In this document: piece by piece, positions 1-8,541 of the stretch | Position numbering within the stretch: position 1 is the first letter of the stretch | Layout of the letters: each line of letters starts with the position of its first letter | The notes under the pieces: model-generated | The model's database searches: none | What the model was told of the DNA's origin: nothing | What the model saw: only the letters and a program-made list of their open reading frames with translations | Translations under genes and position numbers: made by a program | DNA from: Bacillota bacterium | Lineage (GTDB): Bacteria; Bacillota; Desulfitobacteriia; Desulfitobacteriales; JAJXUE01 | Length of the DNA: 43,148 nt | Reading direction: 5' to 3' | NCBI GenBank assembly: GCA_021811155.1 | Contig: JAJZPO010000017.1 | Coordinates: 1-43,148, forward strand

Positions 1-127
1 CGCGCACATTTATTAGTAAAGTCTGGCAATCCGCTCCCTGTACTTAACTAGACTCATCCCCTTACTCTCTATTATTTTGCCGTTAAACCTTTTATGTCAT
101 GCCAGAGCGAAATTACTTTCCTGAGGC

Positions 128-161
128 AAAAAAATCCTCCCTGCGCAGGGAGGATTTTTTT
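128..161 (-). terminator. Rho-independent terminator of the hdr-flx operon
   Basis: Perfect inverted repeat ATCCTCCCTG/CAGGGAGGAT flanked by seven A and seven T residues, starting 6 bases past the flxA stop. The symmetrical A/T flanks mean it could work in both directions. Nothing convincing is seen in bases 1-127. Confidence 0.93.
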
Positions 162-166
162 GGCGC

Positions 167-1015
167 TTAATACTCAGGCGGCATGTTTTGCAGCTGGGCC
201 AGGGTAAACACAGGGCCGTCCAGGCAGACGAAACAGCTGCCGATATTGCAGCGGCCGCATTTGCCGACCCCGCATTTCATGCGCATTTCCAGGGTAGTGA
301 TGATGTTTTCATTCTTAAAGCCCAATTTGGCCAGGCTCTGGAGGCAGAATTTGATCATGATCGGCGGTCCGCACAGGACGCAGACCTTATCCCCTTCGGG
401 CGAGGGAGCCATCTGCTCAATGAAGGCAGGGACAAAACCCACATTACCCTTCCAGTCATCATCGCCCCGGTCCACAGTCAGGTCAACCCTCATGCCGGGC
501 ACCTTGGGCCAGTTCTCAAACAGGTCTTCCTTGAATACCAGATCGGCCGGAGAGCGGGAGCCGTAGATAACCTGAAGGTTGCCGAAGGCGCCGCGGTTTT
601 CCACCGCATAGTTGATCAGGGAGCGCACCGGGGCCAGGCCGATGCCGCCGCCGATAAACAAAATATCCTTGCCTTTGCAGAAGTCGAGGGGAAAGCCGTT
701 GCCATAAGGTCCGCGCACGGCTACGGTCTGGCCCACTTCAGCCTCATGCAGGGCGTCTGTCAGGACACCGGTTTTCTTGATGGAGAACTCCAGGTGGTTC
801 GGACCCTGGGTGGTGATGGAAAACATGGCTTCACCCACGTTGAGGATGGAGAGCATCCCCAACTGGCCGGGTGCGGGGGTGAAAGGCTTTTCCCCGTCCA
901 GAGCGCTCACATGGAAGGTCTTGACATCAGGCGTTTCAGTGACAATCTTGGTGATTTTACCTGCGACAGGTACCAGAGGGGAGACCGGGTTTTCAGCCCG
1001 CAAAACTTGCGTCAT
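167..1015 (-). CDS. flxA: FlxA-like NAD(P)H-binding FAD/[2Fe-2S] oxidoreductase subunit
   Basis: 282 aa protein of the ferredoxin-NADP reductase superfamily (AsrB/HydG/FlxA type). An N-terminal FAD-binding barrel (about 15-105) is followed by a nucleotide-binding fold with GGGIGLAPVRSL near 122-133. The C-terminal cysteine cluster MKCGVGKCGRCNIG...C fits a [2Fe-2S] site. The ATG overlaps the flxB stop (ATGA), and the gene is last in the hdrCBA-flxDCBA operon. In the described FlxABCD-HdrABC complexes this subunit exchanges electrons with NAD(P)H, which is inferred here from fold and gene order. Taken alone it could be read as a sulfite reductase B subunit, but there is no AsrC-like gene here. 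Confidence 0.85.
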   Translation of the reverse strand: MTQVLRAENPVSPLVPVAGKITKIVTETPDVKTFHVSALDGEKPFTPAPGQLGMLSILNVGEAMFSITTQGPNHLEFSIKKTGVLTDALHEAEVGQTVAVRGPYGNGFPLDFCKGKDILFIGGGIGLAPVRSLINYAVENRGAFGNLQVIYGSRSPADLVFKEDLFENWPKVPGMRVDLTVDRGDDDWKGNVGFVPAFIEQMAPSPEGDKVCVLCGPPIMIKFCLQSLAKLGFKNENIITTLEMRMKCGVGKCGRCNIGSCFVCLDGPVFTLAQLQNMPPEY

Positions 1016-2013
1016 GCCAACTCAACCTCCCTTATCTGTTTAATTATATTGGTGATGTCAATGTTAACGGGGCACTTGCTCAGGCAGCGTCCGCAGCCGG
1101 TGCAGAGCAGATCGCCGTAGCGCTCGGGGAAGTACTGCAGCTTATGCAGGAAGCGGTTGCGCACACGCTCTTTTTTGCTGGGCCTGGGGTTGTGGCCGCC
1201 GGCCATGCGGGTATACTCGGAGAACATGCAGGAGTCCCAGCAGCGGAAATTAAAGCCCTGGTTGCCTGCAACCCGGCCTGAAATGTCAAAGCAGTGGCAG
1301 GTTGGGCACAGGTAGGTACAGGCGCCGCAGCCCAGGCATTTCTTGGACACTTCTTCCCACAGGGGATGGTCAAACATCTGCTGCAGTTTTTCCGTGATTC
1401 CTTCCACATTGGGGTTGAGGGCGAATTCAGCCACAGCAGGCAGCTGGACATCAGCCTCGTTGAAGAAGGAAGCGTATTTCTGCAAGAAGGCTTCCCCGTT
1501 CTCTGACTTGCCTGCTGCTCCATACTCGGAGCCAAGGTCAAACAGATGCACATCCACCGCATCAGCCTCCTGGGGATTGACCCCCATGGACTGGCAGAAA
1601 CAGGTGGGCTCTGCGGGGCCGTTGCAGCCGATGGAAACCAGGAAAGTGCGGTCCCGTTTGCTCTGATAAAATTCATCCACAAAACCCTTGGTCAGAAACA
1701 CGTGGTCCAGTTCATGGATGCTTTTAACGTCGCAGGGGCGGACGCCGAACAGCATTTGGTGTTTTGGCGCTTCCAAAACTGTCTCCAGGCTGCCCGCCAT
1801 GCCGTCTGTTGTAAACTTGTACATCTTCTCGGTTTGCGGGAAAAACACATCTTTGGGGGGCAGCAGGGTCCTGCCGTCAAAGGAGGCCTGGCTCCCCGGG
1901 GTATAGGGAGCAAACTTGCTGGCCCCGTCACCGGAAGTTGGAACCAGGAGATTGAATTCCTTGGCTATTTCATCGAGCAGCGCGGAAACTTTTGACTTTG
2001 CAATAGTTTTCAC
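1012..2013 (-). CDS. flxB: FlxB-like iron-sulfur subunit (AsrA-like)
   Basis: 333 aa protein resembling AsrA and hydrogenase HydB-type 4Fe-4S proteins. The C-terminal third has two ferredoxin-like cysteine motifs, CLGCGACTYLCPTCHC (about 226-241) and CTGCGRCLSKCP (about 303-314). An upstream RPCD motif (about 92-95) is typical of the family. It probably wires electrons between the FlxA flavin and FlxC/FlxD (inference from the known complex). The start is GTG, preceded by GGAGGTGTAGAGA. Its stop overlaps flxA, and the gap to flxC is 14 bp. Confidence 0.82.
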   Translation of the reverse strand: MKTIAKSKVSALLDEIAKEFNLLVPTSGDGASKFAPYTPGSQASFDGRTLLPPKDVFFPQTEKMYKFTTDGMAGSLETVLEAPKHQMLFGVRPCDVKSIHELDHVFLTKGFVDEFYQSKRDRTFLVSIGCNGPAEPTCFCQSMGVNPQEADAVDVHLFDLGSEYGAAGKSENGEAFLQKYASFFNEADVQLPAVAEFALNPNVEGITEKLQQMFDHPLWEEVSKKCLGCGACTYLCPTCHCFDISGRVAGNQGFNFRCWDSCMFSEYTRMAGGHNPRPSKKERVRNRFLHKLQYFPERYGDLLCTGCGRCLSKCPVNIDITNIIKQIREVELA

Positions 2014-2027
2014 TCTCTACACCTCCT

Positions 2028-2906
2028 CTACATGAATTTCTCTGGGTCATCCAGTTTATAGTGACCGAGAGGAGGGCGGTCCTCCAGGTTCAAACCGGCG
2101 TCATAGGAACCGAAGAGTTCGTTCAGGTCCTTGATTATCTTGCGGTTGATGTCCATGAGAGGCAGTCCCATGGGACAAACCCGCTCGCATTCGCCGCACT
2201 CGATGCAGCGTCCGGCCACGTGCATGGCCCGGGTTATATTGAACATCTGGTTTTCCTGCAGGTTGTTCTGCTTGCCCAGCCAGTTGAGGCCGTTGGCGTC
2301 AAAGGCACACTCCCGGCAGTTGCAGGCCGGGCAGACATTGCGGCAGGCGTAGCAGCGGATACACTCAGAGAACAGTTTGCCCCAGCGCTCATACTTTTCG
2401 TCCGCCCCTTTGGCTTCCAGGGCTTCGACTCCGGCGAAGCGGTTGGGAACCTCTCTTGCCGGTACAGGATCACCTAAGAGCTGGTCGTAGATTACGGGAT
2501 TTGGGGTAGCGCAGCTTTGGCATTTGGCCAGAAGAGGGAGGCTTGCCGTATCCTGAGCCGCACCGGTTTTCGGCGCTTCCTTCATGCCAGGGCAGGGAAT
2601 GCCGATGAGATAGACTTTTTCCCGCTTGACCTGATTGTCCTGAAGCAGACGGTTTACAGCCCTGGCGTCGCACCCTTTGACAAACACTGCTATTTTGCCG
2701 TCAGCATTTCTGTAATCCAGGAGGTACTTGGCCAGGTTGTTGGCGCAGAACTCATCAAAAACCAACCGGTCTGCTTGCTCAGGCTTGCTGATGAACGCCG
2801 GGGTGGAGTTGTACCAGAAGGTACCTTTCTCCCAACCGATGACGGTTTCCACTTCCCCTTTTTCCAGCAATTCCTTGGCGGCAGCCCGCATCTTTTCTGT
2901 TATCAC
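2028..2906 (-). CDS. flxC: FlxC-like iron-sulfur subunit (FrhB/FdhB-like)
   Basis: 292 aa protein with an FrhB-like N-terminal half: VKGCDARAVNRLL near 77-89 is the signature of coenzyme F420 hydrogenase/dehydrogenase beta-type subunits. Two cysteine motifs follow, CIRCYACRNVCPACNC (about 184-199) and CIECGECERVCP (about 233-244), for two [4Fe-4S] clusters. The start is GTG and overlaps flxD by 4 bases, which suggests translational coupling. Its role is electron transfer inside the Flx module (inferred). No enzymatic activity should be assigned to this subunit alone. Confidence 0.8.
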   Translation of the reverse strand: MITEKMRAAAKELLEKGEVETVIGWEKGTFWYNSTPAFISKPEQADRLVFDEFCANNLAKYLLDYRNADGKIAVFVKGCDARAVNRLLQDNQVKREKVYLIGIPCPGMKEAPKTGAAQDTASLPLLAKCQSCATPNPVIYDQLLGDPVPAREVPNRFAGVEALEAKGADEKYERWGKLFSECIRCYACRNVCPACNCRECAFDANGLNWLGKQNNLQENQMFNITRAMHVAGRCIECGECERVCPMGLPLMDINRKIIKDLNELFGSYDAGLNLEDRPPLGHYKLDDPEKFM

Positions 2907-3385
2907 TCCACATCCCTCATCTTCCTGTTTGGCCCTAGGGCCTTAATGTCCTCGGTCATCTGGGTGACTACTTGCTGGAACTTGGGTCCTTCCGAGCCGG
3001 AAATCCAGCGGGCCTGGAAGCGGCGCGGGTCCATACCCATGTACTCCAGCAGGCGCTGCATCAGGAGAAAACGCCGCCGGGTGAAATAGTTGCCGGTGGA
3101 ATAATGGCAGTCCCCAGGATGGCAGCCGGCCACCAGAACGCCGTCAGCGCCCCGCTGAAAAGCGCGGATCACAAACTGGGGGTTCACCCTGCCTGAGCAA
3201 GGCACCCGGATCAACCGGATGGAAGGAGGATACTGAAGGCGGGAGAGACCGGCCAAATCAGCGCCGGCATAGGTGCACCAGTTGCAGGCGAAGCCGACAA
3301 TTCTAGGCTCCCACGGTTGGGGAGCAGCCTCCGGCGAAGCTGTGACCTCCTGGGATTTTGGCAGAGCTTCTGTGTTTAGAGACAT
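2903..3385 (-). CDS. flxD: FlxD / MvhD-type [2Fe-2S] adaptor subunit
   Basis: 160 aa MvhD-family protein. Characteristic cysteines are seen in CNWCTYAGAD, VPCSGRV and GCHPGDCHY. In the family this small protein carries a [2Fe-2S] cluster and delivers electrons from the input module to HdrA. The start lies inside the last 10 bases of hdrA and the end overlaps flxC, so all three are tightly coupled. It is slightly longer than minimal MvhD because of a Pro/Ala-rich N-terminal stretch. All cysteines are standard; none is replaced by Sec. Confidence 0.87.
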   Translation of the reverse strand: MSLNTEALPKSQEVTASPEAAPQPWEPRIVGFACNWCTYAGADLAGLSRLQYPPSIRLIRVPCSGRVNPQFVIRAFQRGADGVLVAGCHPGDCHYSTGNYFTRRRFLLMQRLLEYMGMDPRRFQARWISGSEGPKFQQVVTQMTEDIKALGPNRKMRDVE

Positions 3386-5355
3386 ACTGCTTCCACCTCC
3401 GCGAGAATTTGTTCATTGGTAAAGCCAAGCAGGTTGAGGCAGCCGGCCCGGCAGGCAACCGTACAGGCGCCGCAGCCCTGGCAGAGGGACTTGTTGACCG
3501 CAGCCACCTGGCGCTCCGCCATCTTGCCGCCGACACGCTCGGTAATAAGCTTGGCGTCAATGGCTTTATAGGGACAGATCCCTTTACAAATCATGCAGCC
3601 TGAGCAGCGGGATTCATCCACGTTGGAAACAATGGCGTCACTTTCCATTTGAGTTTTGGACAAAAGTCCAATGGCCTTCGACGCGGCTGCGCCGGCCTGG
3701 GCCACCGAGTCCGGAATATCCTTCGGGCCCTGGCACGCTCCGGCCAGGAAAACTCCGGCTGTGTGGGTTTCCACCGGACGCAGTTTCGGGTGGGCTTCTG
3801 TAAAGAAGTTGTCTTTGTCATAGGAGATGCCCAGAGTCCTGGCCAGATCCCCCGCATCCTCCCGGGCCACCATGGCATTAGCCAGGACTACCATGTCGGC
3901 TTCGATTTCCACCGGGCGCCCGATGAGGGAGTCTTCACCCCGGACCACCAGCTTATCGCCCTTCTGGTAAACCTTGGAGACGCGGCCCCTGATGTACTGG
4001 GCTTCGTACTCTTCAGCGGTACGCTTATAGAATTCTTCATAGCCTTTGCCCGGGGTCCGCACGTCCATATAGAAGATATAGGACTTGGAGCCGGGAATCT
4101 TTTCATGCACCAGGGTCGCGTGCTTGGCGGTGTACATACAGCAGGTGCGGGAGCAGTAGCTCTTGCCCTTGGCCTCGTCCCTGGAGCCTACGCATTTGAT
4201 AAACACCACGGTCTCTGGAATCTTGTGGTCAGAGGGCCGCTTGATTTTGCCCATGGTCGGCCCGGAAGCATTGATCAGCCGTTCGAAGTGCAGGCCTGTA
4301 ATCACATCCGGGTATTTACCGTAGCCATACTCACCGTAGACGCTGTGGTCAAACTGGTTGAAGCCTGTTGCGACTACGATTGCCCCGTACTTTTCTGTGA
4401 TCAGTTCGTCCTGCTGCTCATAATCCACGGCGCCCGTGGGGCAGACCTTCTGGCAGATGCCGCATTTGCCGGTTCTGAACTTGGTGCAGTTAACCCGGTC
4501 AATTACCGGTTTGTTGGGCACAGCCTGGGGAAACGGGGTGTAAATCGCTTTGCGCTTACCCAGCTGCATATCAAACTCGGAATCGACTTTGGTCGGGCAT
4601 TTCTCCCAACAGGTGCCGCAGCCGGTGCATTTGCTCATGTCGACAGAGCGGGCCTTCTTGCGGATAGTGATATCAAAATTGCCCACATACCCCTCTACCT
4701 TTTCCACTTCCGAGTAGGAGAGGATTTCGATATTGGGGTGCTGGGACGCATCCACCATTTTGGGGGTCAGAATGCAGGCCGAGCAGTCCAGGGTCGGGAA
4801 GGTTTTGTCGATCTGGGCCATGCGGCCGCCAATGGTCGGCTCTTTCTCCACGATGGTAACCGGGAAGCCTGCATCAGCAATATCCAGGGCCACCTGGATG
4901 CCGGCAATACCACCGCCGATAACCAAAGCCCGTTTGGTTATCCCAATACTCGATTTTTGCAGAGGCTCGTCTTTCACCACCTTGGCAGCGGCCTTGCGCA
5001 CCAGGTCGATGGATTTTATCGTTCCTTTTTCCTTGTCCGGGTGAACCCAGGAGCAGTGTTCGCGGATATTGGCCATCTCGAACAGGTAGGGGTTCATCCC
5101 TGCCGACTCCAGGCAGCGGCGGAAGGTCGGCTCGTGCATCCTGGGCGAACAGGAGGCGACCACGACCCGGTCCAGATTATGTTCTTTGATGGCGTCTTTA
5201 ATGACTTGTTGGCCGGGCTCGGAGCACATGTACTTGTAGTCTGTGGCGAAGACGACGTTGGGGAACTTGGCAGCCTCCTTGGCCACTCTTTCGACATCCA
5301 CAGTTCCGGCAATGTTGGAACCGCAGTGACAAACGAAAACGCCTGTTCTTCTCAT
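3376..5355 (-). CDS. hdrA: HdrA flavoprotein, electron-bifurcating core
   Basis: 659 aa, the usual full HdrA length. In order: an N-terminal CHCGSN...C...SCSPRMHEPTF region (1-100); a thioredoxin-reductase-like FAD fold with GGGIAGIQVALDIADAG near 147-163; CTGCGTCWEKCP and CGICQKVCPTGA clusters (about 240-315); the conserved CVGSRDE (about 390); and two C-terminal ferredoxin clusters, CSGCMICKGICP and CQGCGACTVACRAGC. The family bifurcates or confurcates two-electron carriers through this FAD. CVGSRD has Cys where some homologues carry Sec. It lies between hdrB and flxD in a seven-gene operon. RBS AGGAGG. Confidence 0.93.
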   Translation of the reverse strand: MRRTGVFVCHCGSNIAGTVDVERVAKEAAKFPNVVFATDYKYMCSEPGQQVIKDAIKEHNLDRVVVASCSPRMHEPTFRRCLESAGMNPYLFEMANIREHCSWVHPDKEKGTIKSIDLVRKAAAKVVKDEPLQKSSIGITKRALVIGGGIAGIQVALDIADAGFPVTIVEKEPTIGGRMAQIDKTFPTLDCSACILTPKMVDASQHPNIEILSYSEVEKVEGYVGNFDITIRKKARSVDMSKCTGCGTCWEKCPTKVDSEFDMQLGKRKAIYTPFPQAVPNKPVIDRVNCTKFRTGKCGICQKVCPTGAVDYEQQDELITEKYGAIVVATGFNQFDHSVYGEYGYGKYPDVITGLHFERLINASGPTMGKIKRPSDHKIPETVVFIKCVGSRDEAKGKSYCSRTCCMYTAKHATLVHEKIPGSKSYIFYMDVRTPGKGYEEFYKRTAEEYEAQYIRGRVSKVYQKGDKLVVRGEDSLIGRPVEIEADMVVLANAMVAREDAGDLARTLGISYDKDNFFTEAHPKLRPVETHTAGVFLAGACQGPKDIPDSVAQAGAAASKAIGLLSKTQMESDAIVSNVDESRCSGCMICKGICPYKAIDAKLITERVGGKMAERQVAAVNKSLCQGCGACTVACRAGCLNLLGFTNEQILAEVEAVCL

Positions 5356-5368
5356 GGTTCAACCTCCT

Positions 5369-6238
5369 TTACTTCAGATTGTATTTGGCCAGGACACTGG
5401 ATGTATCAACAAAATGCTTGCGCACGCCGGTCTTGGCGGGTTTTTCCCCGAAGGCGATGGCCATCAGTTCGGTGAAATAGAAAACAGGTAGCTGGAAATT
5501 GGCATTGTCCACTTTCTTGTTGAGGTCATTCTGGCGCATGTCCAGGTTCATGAAGCAGAGCGGGCAGGCCGTGACTATGGCCTCGGCTCCTGCCGACTGG
5601 GCCATGGTCAGGATATCGTAAACCAGCTTGAGGCCGACCATTTCCCGCGCGGTGGGCAGGGACGCCCCGCAGCATTCGGTCTTAAAGGGCCAGTCCACCG
5701 CTTCTCCGCCCAAGGCGGTGACCATGTCGTCCATGGTCATGGGGTTTTCCGGGTCATCAAAACCGATGCCCACGGGTCTTACCAGGAGGCAGCCGTAATA
5801 TGCGGCGATCTTCATCCCGCCCAGGTTTTTTACCGCCAGGGACTTGATCGCGTCCAAGCCGGCTTCTTTGACAAACACTTCCAAGGCCGATTTGACTCCG
5901 ACTTTTCCTTCGTACTCCATCTCGGTCACTTCCGCCACCTTGGCCTTGGTTTCCTCACTCGACTTGACTGCAACTTCCGAGGTCTTCATCCGGTTATAGC
6001 AGCTGGCGCAGGGCGCCATTACATCCAGGCCTTCTTTTTCAGCTATGGCCAGATTGCGGGCAGGCAGGGCCAGCCCCAACAGGTGATTGGTGGTGTGCCC
6101 GGCGGATGCGCCGCAGCAGTTCCAATCCGGAATTTCTTTTAGTTCGACCCCCAGTTTCCCGGCCACCAGCTGCGAGGACATATCGTACTCTATCCCGGTG
6201 GAATGGAGGGAACACCCAGGGTAATAGGCGTATTTCAT
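5369..6238 (-). CDS. hdrB: HdrB, heterodisulfide reductase-like catalytic subunit
   Basis: 289 aa protein with two cysteine-rich CCG domains. The first ends in NCCGASAGHTTNHL...PCASC (about 41-82); the second runs from YYGCLLVRP to CCGASLPTAREM...CPLC (about 147-228). In the family the two motifs bind the non-cubane [4Fe-4S] clusters that reduce a disulfide. In bacteria without coenzyme M the substrate is unknown; a DsrC-type protein has been proposed in sulfate reducers. The ATG overlaps the hdrC stop by 4 bases, and hdrA follows 13 bp later. Confidence 0.92.
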   Translation of the reverse strand: MKYAYYPGCSLHSTGIEYDMSSQLVAGKLGVELKEIPDWNCCGASAGHTTNHLLGLALPARNLAIAEKEGLDVMAPCASCYNRMKTSEVAVKSSEETKAKVAEVTEMEYEGKVGVKSALEVFVKEAGLDAIKSLAVKNLGGMKIAAYYGCLLVRPVGIGFDDPENPMTMDDMVTALGGEAVDWPFKTECCGASLPTAREMVGLKLVYDILTMAQSAGAEAIVTACPLCFMNLDMRQNDLNKKVDNANFQLPVFYFTELMAIAFGEKPAKTGVRKHFVDTSSVLAKYNLK

Positions 6239-6807
6239 TTGTGCTCACCCTCCATCTTCTCAGCCTTCTCGAACATGCGGCGCACCGCATCCCGGCCTTT
6301 GATCTTGTGCGGCAGAAGCTTCAGCTTCCCGTTGACCAGCATGGACGGCGCCACGCCGGCATCTTTAAAGGGCCGCACGGTAGCCAGGTTAAATCCGATA
6401 ACCAGCCCCGCCTCAAAAACCCGGCCATTGCTGGCCACTGACCTGAGGAACTTCTCGTTAAAGGTAGCAATTTCGTCTTCGGTCTCAAAGCCGGCCTTTT
6501 TGGCCTCGATGCGCAGGGCCTCCATCACCTTTGCCGGTTCCAGTTGGCGCGGGCAGCGGGCGGAACAAGTCTCGCACTGAGCGCAAAGCCAAATCGAATG
6601 GGATTTGAGCGCTTCCTCAGTCAGTCCCAGCTGCAGCAAGCGCATAACCTGCCGTGGCGTATAGTCCATGGCGAAAGCCACAGGACAGCCGGCAGAGCAT
6701 TTGCCGCACTGGTAGCAAGCCTTGACATCCACGCCGCTGGCTTTTCGGACCTTTTCCACAAAGTCCTTGCCCGCAGCAAGGGCGGAGGTCAGGTTAATTG
6801 GTTGCAT
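6235..6807 (-). CDS. hdrC: HdrC, iron-sulfur subunit of the Hdr-like complex
   Basis: 190 aa protein with two [4Fe-4S] motifs, CYQCGKCSAGCP (about 31-42) and CAQCETCSARCP (about 76-87). This is the HdrC pattern that conducts electrons from HdrA to HdrB. It is the first gene of hdrCBA-flxDCBA. The start is ATG after GAGGGGGTAAATC. A 170-nt leader with a terminator-like hairpin precedes it, so expression of the operon may be set here (inference). Confidence 0.9.
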   Translation of the reverse strand: MQPINLTSALAAGKDFVEKVRKASGVDVKACYQCGKCSAGCPVAFAMDYTPRQVMRLLQLGLTEEALKSHSIWLCAQCETCSARCPRQLEPAKVMEALRIEAKKAGFETEDEIATFNEKFLRSVASNGRVFEAGLVIGFNLATVRPFKDAGVAPSMLVNGKLKLLPHKIKGRDAVRRMFEKAEKMEGEHK

Positions 6808-6820
6808 GATTTACCCCCTC

Positions 6821-6848
6821 TTTTTAAAAAACTTGGATTAAGCCAAGT
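6821..6848 (-). promoter_or_regulatory. Terminator-like hairpin in the hdrC leader
   Basis: On the minus strand ACTTGG-CTTAAT-CCAAGT is followed by a run of six T, directly before the hdrC ribosome binding site. This has the shape of a weak intrinsic terminator inside the 5' leader. It could be an attenuator or only an AT-rich accident: the stem has just six pairs. Confidence 0.4.
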
Positions 6849-6978
6849 AAACTTTGCCCTTTTTTACACAAATATTCCCATGCGATTTTGGGCACAAACT
6901 CAATTTATATCTATTCTTTGCCGCAGGGCAAAATCCTCGTCTTAAGACAAATATGCCTGCACACAATAGGTATTTTAA

Positions 6979-7008
6979 ATTATACGAAAATTTAGGCAAA
7001 ACAGGCAA
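6979..7008 (-). promoter_or_regulatory. Likely sigma-A promoter of hdrCBA-flxDCBA
   Basis: Minus-strand TTGCCT, 18 bases, TATAAT in an AT-rich region, about 170 nt upstream of the hdrC ATG. No better promoter is seen closer to the gene. Confidence 0.5.
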
Positions 7009-7138
7009 ACACTCGTTGACACTTTCACAAGCAGCTATGGACAAATTAATCCCAAATCCTTGTTAAATCTACAAAATTCACTACCATCTGATTCTACCCC
7101 CGGGAGGTACCTCTGCTTGGGCATTTCTGGCTGTCAAA

Positions 7139-7254
7139 GAATTCAGAACTCAGACTTGCATGCCGCTTCACGGCACCACTGATGAATGGTTCAAGAATGT
7201 CCCGCTATGCCGCATGGAATTCTGACTCCTGACTCCTGACTCCTGACCCCAGAC
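7139..7254. repeat. GAATTC/TGACTCC dispersed repeat, copy 1
   Basis: Begins GAATTCAGAACTCAGA and ends with GAATTC plus tandem heptamers (TGACTCC three times), so the ends are inverted. The core CATGCCGCT..CACC ACTGATGAATG recurs at 27887-28190. It abuts the stop codon of the aldo/keto reductase gene. Confidence 0.7.
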
Positions 7255-8256
7255 TCAACCCAGTAGTTCATGCACCTTCTCCAGCTTCTCCCGTATCGGC
7301 AGGGAGTAGGGGCATTTGTCCTCACATTGGCCGCATTTGGTGCAGGCCGAAGCCTTAACCGTTGAAGCTTCATACCTTTCTTTGGCCCATTGGTGCAAAT
7401 CGTATCTCGAATAGTACCCTTCGAAGAGAAACATGTTTGTGATGTTAATCCCGGCCGGGCACGGCTGGCAGTACTCGCAGCGGCGGCAGAAGTCCTGTCC
7501 CAGCCCCGCAATATCCCTGTTCAACCCCTCGGTCTCCTCAGGCGTAAGGGGACGGATGTCCCGGGCCAGTCTTGCATTCTGCTCCACCTGCACCAGCCGG
7601 TCCATGCCCGGAATAACCACTCCCAGCCGCTGCGCCAAAAGAAAGCGCAGGGCGGGTTCAGCCTCACGGATAGCGCCGCCGGCCAGGGGCTTCATGATGA
7701 TGATTCCCAGCCTTAACTCTCGGGCAAGTCCTATCAGTTCCGCTTTGTTTTCCTGTTCCAGGTAGTTATAAGGAAACTGCACGCTGGTAAAGGGAAACTC
7801 TTTCAAGGCCTTAAGCAGCAGTTCCGGCCGGTGCCCGGTAATGCCGATATGGCCGATCTTTCCGGCTCTCTGTGCCAATACCAGGGACTCTAACCCTCCT
7901 TTGGAAGAGAGCAAGGTTTGGAGTTCTTCCTCGCTGCGCACGTTATGACACTGGTAAAGGTCGATGTAGTCTGTGCCAAACTGCCTGAGGCTGATCTCAA
8001 TGTCCTCTGCCATCTCCGCGGCGGTGCGGGCCATGGTCTTGGTGGCCAGAACCACCTTATCCCGTTTACCTTTAATGCCGAGGCCTATCTTATGCTCACT
8101 GTCCGTGTAAGCCCTGGCCGAGTCAAAAAAGTTGATGCCTTGTTCAACCGCCCGGGCCACAATCTCAGCGGCTTCCTCTTCCGTGTTGCGCTGCAGCGGA
8201 ATACCGCCAAATCCCACCGGAAAAAGACTAAGTCCGGTTTGGCCAAAATCTATCAT
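7255..8256 (-). CDS. Aldo/keto reductase with C-terminal 2[4Fe-4S] ferredoxin domain
   Basis: 333 aa. The TIM-barrel AKR domain (1-260) keeps the catalytic tetrad in recognisable positions: Asp and Tyr in FFDSARAYTD, Lys in ATKTMA, His in YQCHNV. The tail has CRRCEYCQPCPAG and CTKCGQCEDKCPY, giving two [4Fe-4S] clusters as in the ferredoxin-fused AKRs of anaerobes. A soluble NAD(P)H- or ferredoxin-linked carbonyl/alcohol oxidoreductase is likely, substrate unknown. It is a single gene with ATG start and RBS AAAGGGAC. Confidence 0.85.
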   Translation of the reverse strand: MIDFGQTGLSLFPVGFGGIPLQRNTEEEAAEIVARAVEQGINFFDSARAYTDSEHKIGLGIKGKRDKVVLATKTMARTAAEMAEDIEISLRQFGTDYIDLYQCHNVRSEEELQTLLSSKGGLESLVLAQRAGKIGHIGITGHRPELLLKALKEFPFTSVQFPYNYLEQENKAELIGLARELRLGIIIMKPLAGGAIREAEPALRFLLAQRLGVVIPGMDRLVQVEQNARLARDIRPLTPEETEGLNRDIAGLGQDFCRRCEYCQPCPAGINITNMFLFEGYYSRYDLHQWAKERYEASTVKASACTKCGQCEDKCPYSLPIREKLEKVHELLG

Positions 8257-8338
8257 GCTGTCGTCCCTTTCTGTGCTTTGAAACAGCCACCAATTTTAAT
8301 TTTATGCTTAGATTGTCAAACCTTCAACCCCAATATTC

Positions 8339-8357
8339 TGAATGAGTCACCCGGGGA
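8339..8357. repeat. 19-bp repeat TGAATGAGTCACCCGGGGA, copy 1
   Basis: This 19-mer occurs identically at 21160-21178. Here it lies in the 285-bp gap between two divergent genes and continues into ACGGTGTGCACC, a phrase that recalls REP-type palindromes (inference). The rest of the gap shows nothing else. Confidence 0.55.
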
Positions 8358-8541
8358 CGGTGTGCACCTATGACCTTTGTTAAAGTGAAACCGGAAAGGC
8401 CATGAAAGACTCCCTTCTTCCGTTGTAACCTGAGTAAATGGGCCGGGTCTATACTCACCGAACAGAGCATAAGTCTTTACGAAAAACATTTTCTGGTTTG
8501 TATACCCTCCCAGCATTTGACCCCGGACAGGAGGACATCTT

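Noticed and set aside
188-1120. 310-aa plus-strand ORF opposite flxA
   Set aside because: Antisense shadow of flxA, which has clear FAD, NAD and Fe-S motifs.
167-2013. flxA/flxB as anaerobic sulfite reductase AsrBA
   Set aside because: No siroheme subunit (AsrC) is present, and the genes are fused by overlaps into an hdr-flx operon.
3376-5355. HdrA as a selenoprotein
   Set aside because: The position that is Sec in some homologues (CVGSRD) is an ordinary Cys codon, and there is no in-frame TGA.
3649-5475. 608-aa plus-strand ORF opposite hdrA
   Set aside because: It is the exact antisense of hdrA/hdrB, has no domain I recognise and no RBS; hdrA carries all family motifs.
7015-7034. Rex-like operator (TTGTGAA half-site) near the hdr promoter
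   Set aside because: Only one half-site matches; the second arm reads GTGTCAA, and it lies upstream of the -35 box.
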